From Aquariibacter albus (lineage in GTDB: Bacteria > Pseudomonadota > Gammaproteobacteria > Burkholderiales > Burkholderiaceae_C): a DNA stretch of 64,000 bases. The translations under genes and the position numbers were made by a program. Below are positions 31,174-39,023 of the stretch, piece after piece (position 1 is the first letter of the stretch; each line of letters opens with the position of its first letter). Under the pieces are notes generated by a model. The model did not search any database. It was not told the origin of the DNA and saw only the letters and a program-made list of their open reading frames with translations. Where the stretch lies: the NCBI RefSeq assembly GCF_014145335.1, contig NZ_JACIVI010000001.1, positions 1,488,001 to 1,552,000 of the forward strand, in the 5' to 3' direction.

Positions 31174-31689
31174 TCAGGCGAGGGTTTGAAGGTCGAAGCT
31201 GAAGCGGCCGTCGGCATCGCGGCCCAGGGCCAGGCGCTGGGCCGGCGGCAGGGCGATGCGGGCGGCGGAGATCGCGGCCTCGATCGGCAGCTCGCGGCCG
31301 CCGCGGTCGACGAGCACCGCCAGGGTCACGCTGGCCGGGCGGCCGAAGTCGAACAGCTCGTTGATGGCTGCGCGGGTGGTGCGGCCGGTGAACAGCACGT
31401 CGTCGACCAGCAGCACATGCAGGTTGTCGATCTCGAAGGGCAGGGAGGTGGCATCGGCCGTGGCGGCCAGGCCGCGCGCGCCGAAATCGTCGCGGTGCAG
31501 GGCGCTGGAGACGACGCCGTGGCGGCCGGGCAGGCCCAGGTCGCGGTGCAGGCGTTCGGCCAGCCAGGCCCCGCCGGACCAGACGCCCACCAGCATGTTC
31601 TCCAGCGGATCGCGCGGCGCCAGCCAGTCCTGCACGCGGGCGCGCAGGTCCAGGTAGAGCGCCTCGGCATCGAGGGCGAGCAGGCTCAT
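31174..31689 (-). CDS. pyrR: bifunctional PyrR: pyr operon regulator / uracil phosphoribosyltransferase
   Basis: A 171-residue phosphoribosyltransferase-fold protein. The PRPP-binding motif '[16 protein letters not shown]' is at ~93-108 and '[14 protein letters not shown]' at ~34-47. In proteobacteria PyrR may act mainly as a uracil phosphoribosyltransferase. I see no clear PyrR-type RNA attenuator ahead of pyrB, since the genes are 11 bases apart. Start at '[15 protein letters not shown]', set by family length. Confidence 0.9.
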   Translation of the reverse strand: MSLLALDAEALYLDLRARVQDWLAPRDPLENMLVGVWSGGAWLAERLHRDLGLPGRHGVVSSALHRDDFGARGLAATADATSLPFEIDNLHVLLVDDVLFTGRTTRAAINELFDFGRPASVTLAVLVDRGGRELPIEAAISAARIALPPAQRLALGRDADGRFSFDLQTLA

Positions 31690-31729
31690 CGGGGGAAGAC
31701 TCCGTCGGGCAGGAAGGTCGGGCACCGGC

Positions 31730-32194
31730 TCATGGCAGGGCCCGCAGGTATTGGTCGAGGAGCAGCGCCGCGGCGCGGGCATCGAGGCGCGGATCCGGGC
31801 GGCCCGGCCGGGCCTTGCGGCGAGCACCCTCGGCGGCCAGCACGGCCTCGGCCTCGACGCTGCTGTAGCGCTCATCCACCTCGTGCACCGGCAGGCCGTG
31901 GCGCAGGCCGAGCTGGCGCGCGAAGCGACGCGCGGCCCGGCTGAGCTCGTGCTCGGCGCCGTCGGGATGGAAGGGCACGCCCACCACCAGGGCGGCCGGC
32001 CGCCATTCGGCCACCAGGGCGGCAATGGGCGCATAGCGGGCTTCGCCCTCGGCCTGCACGGTGGTCAGCGGGCTGGCCTCGCGCAGCAGGGTGTTGCCCA
32101 CCGCGACGCCCGTGCGGCGCAGGCCGAAGTCGAAGCCCAGCAGGGTCTGCGGGGCGGCGGGGGACGGCGTGGCGCCGCCGGCCGGCTCAGGCAT
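31730..32194 (-). CDS. ruvX: RuvX/YqgF, putative pre-16S rRNA nuclease
   Basis: A 154-residue RNase H-like fold protein. The first acidic residue lies in 'LLGFDFGLRRTGVAVGN', with 'VVGVPFHPDG' and 'VDERYSSVEAE' following and the last Asp in 'PRLDARAAALLLDQYL'. The family processes the 5' end of 16S rRNA and aids recombination. It overlaps yqgE by 8 bases, the common yqgE-yqgF pairing, and is upstream of pyrR in the same direction. Confidence 0.94.
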   Translation of the reverse strand: MPEPAGGATPSPAAPQTLLGFDFGLRRTGVAVGNTLLREASPLTTVQAEGEARYAPIAALVAEWRPAALVVGVPFHPDGAEHELSRAARRFARQLGLRHGLPVHEVDERYSSVEAEAVLAAEGARRKARPGRPDPRLDARAAALLLDQYLRALP

Positions 32195-32768
32195 GGCCGG
32201 CTTCGCTGCTGAGCATGCCCAGGTCGATGCCGAGCAGGGACAGCGCGCGCTTGTAGCGTTGCTCGACCGGGGTGTCGAAGATCAGCGTCGGCTCGGCCGC
32301 CACGGTGATCCAGCCGTTGCGGCCCAGCTCCTCTTCGAGCTGGCCGGCGCTCCAGCCGGCGTAGCCCAGGGTCACGAAGACGCGGCGCGGGCCGGCGCCA
32401 TGGGAGAGCGCCTCCAGCACGTCCTTGGAGGTGGTCATCTCCAGACCGCCGGGAATCTTCAGGCTGCTGGTGTAGCCGCCGCCTTCGATGTCGAGGGCAT
32501 CGTGCAGCACGAAGCCACGCTCGGTCTGCACCGGGCCGCCGACGAAGACGGGCTGGGCGGCCAGATCTTCGCGGTCCAGGCTGAGGTCGACCTTCTCGAA
32601 CAGCTTGCTCAGCGTGATGTCGCTGGGCCGGTTGATGACCAGGCCCAGCGCGCCGCGCTCGGAGTGTTCGCAGAGGTAGACGACGGTGCCGGCGAAGTTG
32701 TCGTCGGCCACGCCGGGCATCGCGATCAGGAACTGGTTGGTGAGGTCGATCGGGGCGCCGGAGGACAT
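32187..32768 (-). CDS. YqgE/AlgH-family protein
   Basis: A 193-residue protein of the UPF0301 family. The conserved N-terminal 'LTNQFLIAMPGVADDNFAGT', 'VVYLCEHSERGALGLVINRP', 'VFVGGPVQTERGFVLH' and 'VTLGYAGWSAGQLEEEL' are present. The biochemical role is unknown; in Pseudomonas AlgH influences alginate expression. Start at 'MSSGAPIDLTNQF'. A TAGAAT sits only 8 bases upstream, which would give a nearly leaderless mRNA if it is used as a -10. Confidence 0.92.
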   Translation of the reverse strand: MSSGAPIDLTNQFLIAMPGVADDNFAGTVVYLCEHSERGALGLVINRPSDITLSKLFEKVDLSLDREDLAAQPVFVGGPVQTERGFVLHDALDIEGGGYTSSLKIPGGLEMTTSKDVLEALSHGAGPRRVFVTLGYAGWSAGQLEEELGRNGWITVAAEPTLIFDTPVEQRYKRALSLLGIDLGMLSSEAGHA

Positions 32769-32845
32769 GGTGGGGATTCTAGGTGGCGGGCACACTGCGG
32801 CCGGCCCGCCCCCCGGGCCCGCCCTGTCCCGCCGCCGCCCCGCCC

Positions 32846-34372
32846 ATGACCGTTTCCGATCCCCTGCGCCCCCGCGAAGCCGCCCTGCCCCGCCGCGCCC
32901 TGGGCCGTGCGCTGGTCTGGCTGCGCCGCGACCTGCGCCTGCCCGACCACGCCGCCCTGCACCAGGCCCTGCGCGCGGCGCGCGAGGTCTGGTCGGTCTT
33001 CGTCTTCGACCGCGAGATCCTCGATCCCCTGCCCCGCCGCGACCGCCGCGTCGAGTTCATCTGGCGCAGCCTGCAGGCCCTGGACGCCGAGCTGCGGGCC
33101 CTGGGCGAGGCCCATGGCCGGCCCGGCGCGGGCCTGATCACCCGCCACGGCCGGGCCCTGGAGGAGCTGCCTCGCCTGGCCCTGCAGCTGGGTGTGGACG
33201 CCGTCTTCACCAACCTCGATCCCGAACCCGCCGCCCAGCGCCGCGATGCGGCGGTGGCCGAGGCCCTGCGCACGGTCGGCATCGCCTTCCACGGCTTCAA
33301 GGACCAGAGCATCTTCGAGGGCCCCGAGGTGCTGACCGGCGCCGGCAAGCCCTATGGCGTGTTCACGCCCTACAAGAACGCCTGGCTGAAGGCGCTGACG
33401 CCCTACCAGCTCAAGGCCTACCCGGTGGAGGCCCATGGCGACGCCCTGGCCGCACGACCGGCCGGCGAGCCCGGTGTGCCGGACACCCTGGCCGCGATCG
33501 GCTTCGAACCCAGCGGCCTCGACCTGCGGGTCCTGCCGACCGGCCGCCCCGGCGCCGAGGCCCTGCTGGCGGACTTCCTCGACGGGCGCATCGACCGCTA
33601 CGACGCCGCACGCGACTTCCCCGCCGTCAAGGGTCCGAGCTACCTGAGCGTGCACCTGCGCTTCGGCACGGTCTCGATCCGCCGCCTGCTGCGCGAGGCC
33701 CAGGCCCGCGTGGAGGCGGGCGGCCCGGGCGCGGCCGGGGCCGAGGTCTGGCGCAGCGAGCTGATCTGGCGCGACTTCTACATGCAGGTGCTGCAGCACC
33801 ATCCTCGCGTCGAGCGGGCGGCCTTCCGGCCCGAGTACGACCGCATCACCTGGGACGAGGGGCCCGAGGCGGACGCTCACTTCGAAGCCTGGTGCGCCGG
33901 CCGCACCGGCTACCCCCTGGTCGACGCCGCGATGCGCCAGCTGGCCCAGACCGGCTACATGCACAACCGCCTGCGCATGGTGGTGGCCAGCTTCCTCACC
34001 AAGGACCTGGGGCTGGACTGGCGCCGTGGCGAGGCCTGGTTCGCCCTGCAGCTCAACGACTTTGACCTGGCTGCCAACAACGGCGGCTGGCAGTGGGCGG
34101 CCAGCTCGGGCTGCGACGCCCAGCCCTATTTCCGCATCTTCAACCCGGTCAGCCAGAGCGAGAAGTTCGACCCGGCCGGCAAGTTCATCCGCCGCTACGT
34201 GCCCGAGCTGGCCGCGCTGCCGGACGGCGCGATCCACGCGCCCTGGCTGGCCCGCCCGGTGGACCAGGCGGCTGCCGGCTTCGTGCTGGGCCGCGACTAC
34301 CCGCGGCCCATCGTCGACCATGCCGAGGCCCGGGCCCGCACGCTGGAACGCTATGCGGTGGTGAAGGGCTGA
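32846..34372 (+). CDS. phrB: deoxyribodipyrimidine photolyase
   Basis: A 508-residue class I CPD photolyase/cryptochrome family enzyme that uses blue light, FAD and an antenna to split pyrimidine dimers. The N-terminal antenna domain begins 'ALVWLRRDLRLPDHAAL'. The FAD domain shows 'GPSYLSVHLRFGTVSIR', 'RTGYPLVDAAMRQLAQTGYM', 'HNRLRMVVASFLTKDL' and 'NNGGWQWAASSGCDAQPYFR'. The conserved Asn and Trp positions are present. Start at 'MTVSDPLRPREA'. Stands alone, divergent from yqgE. Confidence 0.95.
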   Translation: MTVSDPLRPREAALPRRALGRALVWLRRDLRLPDHAALHQALRAAREVWSVFVFDREILDPLPRRDRRVEFIWRSLQALDAELRALGEAHGRPGAGLITRHGRALEELPRLALQLGVDAVFTNLDPEPAAQRRDAAVAEALRTVGIAFHGFKDQSIFEGPEVLTGAGKPYGVFTPYKNAWLKALTPYQLKAYPVEAHGDALAARPAGEPGVPDTLAAIGFEPSGLDLRVLPTGRPGAEALLADFLDGRIDRYDAARDFPAVKGPSYLSVHLRFGTVSIRRLLREAQARVEAGGPGAAGAEVWRSELIWRDFYMQVLQHHPRVERAAFRPEYDRITWDEGPEADAHFEAWCAGRTGYPLVDAAMRQLAQTGYMHNRLRMVVASFLTKDLGLDWRRGEAWFALQLNDFDLAANNGGWQWAASSGCDAQPYFRIFNPVSQSEKFDPAGKFIRRYVPELAALPDGAIHAPWLARPVDQAAAGFVLGRDYPRPIVDHAEARARTLERYAVVKG

Positions 34373-34402
34373 GCGGGCCGGGTCGCCGGGCGGCTCCCGG
34401 TC

Positions 34403-35251
34403 TCAGCGCGCGGCGGCGGAGGCCGGCGGCGCCGGCGGCAGCGGGGACTCGAAACCGCTCAGCACGAGCGCGAAGTCGCGGTCGGCGCTGGTCATGCCGC
34501 CCAGCAGCAGGCGCTGGCCGTCTTCGGTCTGGATGAGGGCGATGCCGCGCGCCACCAGGCCCGGGGTCAGGCAGGGCGCCGGCCCGAAGCTGACGGTGGC
34601 GTTGTAGACATTGCGGCCATTGGCCCGCGGGACCAGGGTGCCGCGGATCGCGCAGCCGCCCGGGCTTTCCACCTCGAAGCTCCCATCGACCGCGACCGTG
34701 AAGACCAGGGTCTCGCCGGTGGTCAGCACCGCATCCCAGCGGGTGGCCATGGCCGTGGCGGTCGCGGCCGTGCGGTAGGGAAAGACGCTGTTCGGCACGG
34801 GCACGAAGCTCAGCGCGTCCTCGCGCAGGGCCTGGATCGACAGCGTGCCGTCGAAGCCACCGCCGCCCACCCGGCTGCCGCGGAAGGCGCTGACGCGGGT
34901 CGGCCCGGCCGGGGCCGGGGCGAAGAAGCGCAGGCCTTGCTCGGCCTCGCTCGGCAGGCCGGCGACGGTGCTGCCTTCGAGGGTCAGGCCGCCCTGCAGC
35001 ACCTCGACCCGCGGGCTCTCGCCGGATTCGTCGATCAGCAGCGACCACAGCGTGCCGTCCTCCAGCACGAAGGCCAGCCCCTGCGAAACACCGGCCTTCT
35101 GCACGTCGTAGACGCCTTGCAGGCCGGTGGCCGCGGCCGGGCCGTCCGGATCGCCGCCCCCACCCCCGCCGCCACAGGCAGCGAGGCTCGCGATCAGCCC
35201 GGCTGCAGCCAGGCGCCAGAGGGCGTGAAAGGGCGTCAGGGAGAAGGTCAT
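34403..35251 (-). CDS. lipoprotein of unknown function
   Basis: A 282-residue exported protein with a type II signal peptide: 'LAAAGLIASLAAC' with the lipid-acceptor C26, followed by a Gly-rich spacer of seven Gly. The rest is β-rich, with repeated 'GTLW', 'GRNVYNATVSFG' and 'GQRLLLGGMTSADRDFALVL' strands and two later Cys ('GGCAIRG', 'APCLTPG'). I do not recognise a domain. Family-free tandem β segments of this kind occur in many Burkholderiales surface lipoproteins. Neighbours give no functional hint. Confidence 0.75.
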   Translation of the reverse strand: MTFSLTPFHALWRLAAAGLIASLAACGGGGGGGDPDGPAAATGLQGVYDVQKAGVSQGLAFVLEDGTLWSLLIDESGESPRVEVLQGGLTLEGSTVAGLPSEAEQGLRFFAPAPAGPTRVSAFRGSRVGGGGFDGTLSIQALREDALSFVPVPNSVFPYRTAATATAMATRWDAVLTTGETLVFTVAVDGSFEVESPGGCAIRGTLVPRANGRNVYNATVSFGPAPCLTPGLVARGIALIQTEDGQRLLLGGMTSADRDFALVLSGFESPLPPAPPASAAAR

Positions 35252-35497
35252 GGGCTTCGGTCCGCCAGGCGTCACGCACCGGCGCAACCCGGCCTGCGGC
35301 GGGCCGAGTGTCGTCGCAGGCGGGGCCTGCAGGACAAGACCGGGCGATGCGGGATCGACCGGCTGCCGGCCGCCCAGCAGCTGGCTAGAGTGCGCGGGCC
35401 TCCATCTGCCGCCCCTGCCGGGCGCCGACCGGCCCGCCGCCGCCCGCGCCAGCAGGCCGCGCCCCCCTCGCCCACGATCCGCCTTCCCGACCGCGCC
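35252..35497. other. divergent intergenic region, nothing recognised
   Basis: About 246 GC-rich bases between the minus-strand lipoprotein and the plus-strand secreted protein. Apart from GCTAGAGT near 35384, a poor -10, I see no promoter, operator or small gene. Confidence 0.3.
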
Positions 35498-36043
35498 ATG
35501 GCCCTGTCGCCCTCGTCCCGCCCATCCGGCCCGATCGCACCCCGCGTCCAACGCACGCTGCAGGCCCTGGGGCGTCCCGCCCGGCCCGCCGTGCTCGGCC
35601 TGGCCCTGGCCCTGGCACAAGGAGCCACCACCGCCGCCGATCCCGTGGCGCTGCTGCAGGCCGCCGGCCTGACGCGCCTGGACGGTCAATGGCATCTGCC
35701 GAACTGCACGACGCCCGTGAAGCCGGAGGTGGAGCGACACGAGCTCAACGGCGAGGCTCCGGCGGAAGCCGTGGTGTTTCTCGCAGCCAGCCGATGCCTG
35801 CCGGCGCATCCGGGAGGCTCGCTGCGCCTGATGGCCCTCGGGCCGGACGGCGGCTGGCAGCCGCTGAGCGACTGGATGCAGGGCGTCGAGCTGGTCCTGC
35901 AGCCCGGACGCCACGGCGGCTGGCTGGACCTGGGGGTCGCGACCTCCGGGGGCTGCATGCCGCTTTTTCGTTGGCAAGGCGGTGCCTACCAGCTGATCGG
36001 CCAGCGCGCGATCCAGCCCGGGGGCTGCGCGCTGCGGGAATGA
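35498..36043 (+). CDS. secreted protein of unknown function
   Basis: A 181-residue protein. A long polar start is followed by a hydrophobic stretch 'AVLGLALALAQGATTAADP', consistent with a signal peptide whose cleavage falls near residue 46. Mature-part features are four Cys ('PNCTTP', 'SRCLPAH', 'GGCMPLF', 'GGCALRE'), which could pair as two periplasmic disulfides, and Trp-Gly repeats ('GGWQPLSDWM', 'GGWLDLG'). No known domain recognised. It is 118 bases upstream of the TupA-like gene in the same direction; a shared function is possible but unsupported. The start is uncertain. Confidence 0.6.
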   Translation: MALSPSSRPSGPIAPRVQRTLQALGRPARPAVLGLALALAQGATTAADPVALLQAAGLTRLDGQWHLPNCTTPVKPEVERHELNGEAPAEAVVFLAASRCLPAHPGGSLRLMALGPDGGWQPLSDWMQGVELVLQPGRHGGWLDLGVATSGGCMPLFRWQGGAYQLIGQRAIQPGGCALRE

Positions 36044-36161
36044 GGGGCGCCACCAGCGCCCCGTGCCCCCCGGGGCTTCCGCTATGAACAGAGTGACATA
36101 TGGTTTTTTGTCGCGGTGCTCCGTAGCCTCGCGGCCATTCCGTCTCCGTGTGAGTCTCCCG

Positions 36162-37010
36162 ATGCCTTCCTCCGACCTGCGTCCCCTGTTCTCGCGGCTG
36201 CGCCGTGGCCTGCTGCTGTCCGCCATGCTCGGCCTGGGGCTGAGCCCGGCCCTGCGAGCCGAGCCGACGACCCTGGTCATGGCCTCGACGACCTCCACGG
36301 AACAATCCGGCCTCTTCGCCCACCTGCTGCCCGCCTTCACCGCCAGGACCGGCATCGCGGTCAAGGTGGTCGCCCTCGGCACCGGGCAGGCGCTGGACAT
36401 GGCCCGGCGCGGCGATGCCGACGTGGTCTTCGTGCACGACCGGGCCGCCGAGGACAAGTTCGTCGAGGAGGGCTGGGGGCTGGGCCGCCGGGACGTGATG
36501 TACAACGATTTCGTCCTCGTCGGCCCGCGCAGCGACCCGGCCGGGGTCAAGGGCAGCGACGTGGCGGCGGCGCTGGGCAAGCTGGCTGCGGGGAAGGAAA
36601 GCTTCGTCTCGCGCGGGGACAAGAGCGGCACCCACGCGGCCGAGCTGCGCTACTGGAAGCTGGCCGGCGTGGACCTGGCCGCCGCCAAGCCGGCTGGCTA
36701 CCGCGAATGCGGCTGCGGCATGGGCCCGGCGCTGAACATCGCCTCGTCGAGCGGGGCCTACGCGCTGAGCGACCGCGGCACCTGGCTGAACTTCAAGAAC
36801 CGCGGCGATCTGGCCGTGCTGGTCGAGGGCGACAAGCGCCTGTTCAATCCCTATGGCGTGATCGTGGTGAACCCCGCCAAGCATCCGCACGTGAAGCAGG
36901 CCGCCGCGCAGGCCTTCGCCGACTGGGTGGTCTCGACCGAAGGCCAGTCCACGATCGCGTCCTACAAGATCGGTGGCGAGCCGCTGTTCTTCCCGAGCGC
37001 CGGACGTTGA
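36162..37010 (+). CDS. tupA: TupA-like tungstate ABC transporter substrate-binding protein
   Basis: A 282-residue periplasmic binding protein. It has a signal peptide (~1-35, 'GLLLSAMLGLGLSPALRAEP'), then the TupA signature 'LVMASTTSTEQSGLFAHLLP', 'VVALGTGQALDMARRGDADV', 'VMYNDFVLVGP' and 'SRGDKSGTHAAELRYW'. This family binds tungstate with high selectivity, and molybdate more weakly. No tupB permease or tupC ATPase lies beside it, so it depends on partners elsewhere or is an orphan. The ATG at 36162 gives a clean signal peptide; an ATG at 36084 would add 26 residues before it. Confidence 0.88.
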   Translation: MPSSDLRPLFSRLRRGLLLSAMLGLGLSPALRAEPTTLVMASTTSTEQSGLFAHLLPAFTARTGIAVKVVALGTGQALDMARRGDADVVFVHDRAAEDKFVEEGWGLGRRDVMYNDFVLVGPRSDPAGVKGSDVAAALGKLAAGKESFVSRGDKSGTHAAELRYWKLAGVDLAAAKPAGYRECGCGMGPALNIASSSGAYALSDRGTWLNFKNRGDLAVLVEGDKRLFNPYGVIVVNPAKHPHVKQAAAQAFADWVVSTEGQSTIASYKIGGEPLFFPSAGR

Positions 37011-37036
37011 GCCCAGCGCGTCCGCGGGACGCACCC

Positions 37037-37069
37037 TGAAACACGCCGGGCGCTGCCCGGCGTGTTTCA
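37037..37069. terminator. bidirectional terminator, 15-bp perfect stem
   Basis: TGAAACACGCCGGGC (37037-37051) and its exact complement (37055-37069) around a GCT loop. The stem ends are A/T-rich on both strands. It sits between the converging tupA and dienelactone hydrolase genes. Confidence 0.85.
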
Positions 37070-37111
37070 TTCAGGACCCGCAAGCGCGGCGTGCTCCCCG
37101 GCCGACCGGTC

Positions 37112-38014
37112 TCAGACGCCGTGCTTCTTGAACCAGTCGTTGGCCAGCTTCTGCGCGTAGGTGGCTGCGGCCTTGTCGTAACTGGGCCGGTAGTCGGCAT
37201 TGAAGCCATGGTCCACATTCGGAAAGACCACGATCTCCGAGCCGCTGCCGCCCTGGTTGACGAGGCCGCGCATCTTGGCGATGGTTTCCTGCTTCACGAA
37301 GGCGTCGATGCCCGAGTACAGACCCAGCACCGGCACCTTGATCTCCTGGGCGAGATCGATGGGGTCCTGCGGACGCAGCTCCGGCGCCTTCAGGCCTTCC
37401 AGCAGGCCGTAGTACGCCACGGCAGCGTTCAGCTTGGGGTTGTGACGGGCGTAGATCCAGGCCGTACGCCCTCCCCAGCAGTAGCCGACGAGGCCAGTGC
37501 GCTTGGCATCGGCGCGGCCGCTGGCGCGGGCAAAGGCCAGGGTGGCGTCCAGGTCCGCACAGACCTGCGCATCGGGCACTTTGGAGACCACCTGCGACAG
37601 GATGGTGGGAATGTCCGTCATCGTCGACACATCCCCCTGGCGTGCGAACAGCTCGGGTGCGATCGCGTAATAGCCCCGCTTGGCATAGCGGCGACACATG
37701 TCCTTGATGTGCTCGTGCACGCCGAAGATTTCCTGCACGACCAACATCACCGGGAAGGTGCCGGGCCCCGCGGGCATGGCCCGGTAGGCTGGGATCTTGC
37801 CATCGGCGACCGCGATGCTGACCTCACCAGCCACCAGGCCCTTGCGGTCGGTGGTGATGGCCTGGGCCAGCACGGGCTCGGAGGCGACGGCAAAGCCCGA
37901 GGCCAGGGAGCTCATCACGAAGCCGCGCCGGGAGAGGCTTGCCTCAGCCTCGCCTGCCCTCGGGGCAGGGCCATTGAAGTCGACCGGCTTGAGGCCGTAG
38001 TCCATCAGTTTCAT
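37112..38014 (-). CDS. Tat-exported dienelactone-hydrolase family protein
   Basis: A 300-residue α/β hydrolase. A twin-arginine signal 'SRRGFVMSSLASGFAVAS' (R29-R30) precedes the hydrolase domain. The catalytic triad is visible: Cys179 in 'GYCWGGRTA', Asp237 in 'YSGIDAFV' and His269 in 'NVDHGFNADYRP'. The Cys nucleophile in G-x-C-x-G is the dienelactone hydrolase hallmark. Such exported paralogues are common, and their real substrate is unknown; no chlorocatechol pathway genes are nearby. Start at 'MKLMDYGLKPVDF'. Confidence 0.9.
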   Translation of the reverse strand: MKLMDYGLKPVDFNGPAPRAGEAEASLSRRGFVMSSLASGFAVASEPVLAQAITTDRKGLVAGEVSIAVADGKIPAYRAMPAGPGTFPVMLVVQEIFGVHEHIKDMCRRYAKRGYYAIAPELFARQGDVSTMTDIPTILSQVVSKVPDAQVCADLDATLAFARASGRADAKRTGLVGYCWGGRTAWIYARHNPKLNAAVAYYGLLEGLKAPELRPQDPIDLAQEIKVPVLGLYSGIDAFVKQETIAKMRGLVNQGGSGSEIVVFPNVDHGFNADYRPSYDKAAATYAQKLANDWFKKHGV

Positions 38015-38550
38015 GCAGATTCCTGGATCGGGAGGGAGGGCGGGAGTGGGTCGGACCGCCGGCATGCAGGCGCCGGTCGCCGGCTCCCGCCCGGCGTACC
38101 GCCGGACGACGGGTCACGGCTCGACCGGTCGCGCAGCGTAAGTCGAGTCATCCCTCTGCGTGCGCGGCACCCGACGAATCCCGCATGTTCGTAGGCTCAG
38201 CCCGCTTCATCACGGCGGGTGCGGCCCTGGCCCACCTCGAGCCGGCCCCGGGGCGGGGTGCGCAGCAGCAGCCCGACGTGGGCCGACCGGGTGGCGTGCC
38301 ACCTGCCCGTCGAAGCCTGGCCTTCGCAAGCCGAGTCCGTGATTCCCGACCCCCTCGCCCACGCCGATCCCGTGGTCGAGCGCTTCGCGGACGGGGCGCA
38401 GATCGGCTGCGCGGACGGGGTCAGCATGCGCGCCCTGTTGCGACGCAAGCTGGGCCGTGGCGTGAAGGCGCTACGCAGTGGCGCGTGATCGTCCGGTGCA
38501 AGTGCAGCGGCCCCGCAGCTCGCGCTTGGGACATGACTTGAGCCTGGACA
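38015..38550. other. long intergenic region with one doubtful ORF
   Basis: The first ~180 bases upstream of the hydrolase hold no recognised element. From about 38290 to 38488 the composition becomes gene-like (see the small ORF entry). No terminator or promoter is evident until the hairpin at 38551. Confidence 0.4.
38219..38488 (+). CDS. doubtful small ORF, possible gene remnant
   Basis: An 89-codon frame starting GTG. The 3' two thirds (roughly 'HLPVEAWPSQAES...VERFADGAQIGC' to 'RRKLGRGVKALRSGA') has codon use like the surrounding genes, with G/C third positions and no rare codons. The first 25 codons do not. No Shine-Dalgarno sequence and no domain are recognised. It may be a real short gene or the decayed 3' end of a lost one. 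An in-frame stop lies 27 bases before the GTG. Confidence 0.3.
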   Translation: MRPWPTSSRPRGGVRSSSPTWADRVACHLPVEAWPSQAESVIPDPLAHADPVVERFADGAQIGCADGVSMRALLRRKLGRGVKALRSGA

Positions 38551-38584
38551 AAACAAAAGACCCAGACGCTTGCACGTCTGGGTC
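38551..38584 (-). terminator. intrinsic terminator after tRNA-Cys
   Basis: On the minus strand GACCCAGACG, a short loop and CGTCTGGGTC are followed by TTTTGTTT, starting 10 bases after the tRNA-Cys CCA end. Confidence 0.9.
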
Positions 38585-38593
38585 CTGATGTCT

Positions 38594-38667
38594 TGGAGGC
38601 GCGGGGCGGAGTCGAACCGCCCTGGACGGATTTGCAATCCGCTGCATAACCGCTTTGCTACCGCGCC
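38594..38667 (-). tRNA. tRNA-Cys (GCA)
   Basis: 74 bases including an encoded 3' CCA. The acceptor GGCGCGG pairs with CCGCGCC, the anticodon loop TTGCAAA gives GCA, and the T-loop GGTTCGACTCC is standard. Only 77 bases downstream of tRNA-Gly, but a terminator lies between them. Confidence 0.95.
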
Positions 38668-38698
38668 CTGGGGCTGCCCGGAAGCCGGACCGCCTGAG

Positions 38699-38737
38699 AA
38701 AAAAGGGAAGCCGATGTTGACATGGGCTTCCCTTTTT
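38699..38737 (-). terminator. terminator between tRNA-Gly and tRNA-Cys
   Basis: AAAAAGGGAAGCC and GGCTTCCCTTTTT form a 13-bp stem with A/T tracts at the base, so it works on either strand. It lies 8 bases after the tRNA-Gly CCA. Confidence 0.8.
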
Positions 38738-38744
38738 CGGAATT

Positions 38745-38820
38745 TGGAGCGGGAAACGAGGCTCGAACTCGCGACCTCAACCTTGGCAAGGTTGCGCTCT
38801 ACCAACTGAGCTATTCCCGC
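38745..38820 (-). tRNA. tRNA-Gly (GCC)
   Basis: 76 bases including encoded CCA. The acceptor GCGGGAA, D-arm 'TAGCTCAGTTGGTAGAGCG', anticodon loop with GCC and T-loop GAGTTCGAGCCTC are all canonical. Confidence 0.96.
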
Positions 38821-38915
38821 TTGGATCGACTGGCTTGAACGCTGCACCGGTGGCTTGTGACTGCCGGCTGTTCTTGTCTGTCGCTCGCATCGTTTGGCGT
38901 CGTTGCGAGCCTCGC

Positions 38916-38945
38916 AGTATAGGGGGACTTTGACGTTTTGTACAA
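38916..38945 (-). promoter_or_regulatory. sigma-70 promoter of the tRNA-Gly/tRNA-Cys unit
   Basis: On the minus strand TTGTAC (38945-38940), an 18-base spacer and TATACT (38921-38916). A GC-rich discriminator (GCGAGG) follows, as in stringently controlled tRNA promoters. The tRNA-Gly 5' end is about 90 bases downstream. Confidence 0.7.
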
Positions 38946-39023
38946 GCCCCTGCCGAAAAACATGCGATGTCGCGCCCAGACAACGCGCAAACCGCGCCGG
39001 CCGAGACCGACGCGGCCCGCCCC

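Noticed and set aside
36079-36103. ModE/TupR-like box (CGCTAT ... CATATGG) upstream of tupA
   Set aside because: Only half of the expected inverted repeat is present and the spacing is wrong. It may simply be an AT-richer promoter region.
38570-38809. A short plus-strand frame spanning the tRNA genes
   Set aside because: It runs through two complete tRNA genes on the opposite strand and a terminator; 'ETRLELATSTLARL' is the usual translated-tRNA artefact.
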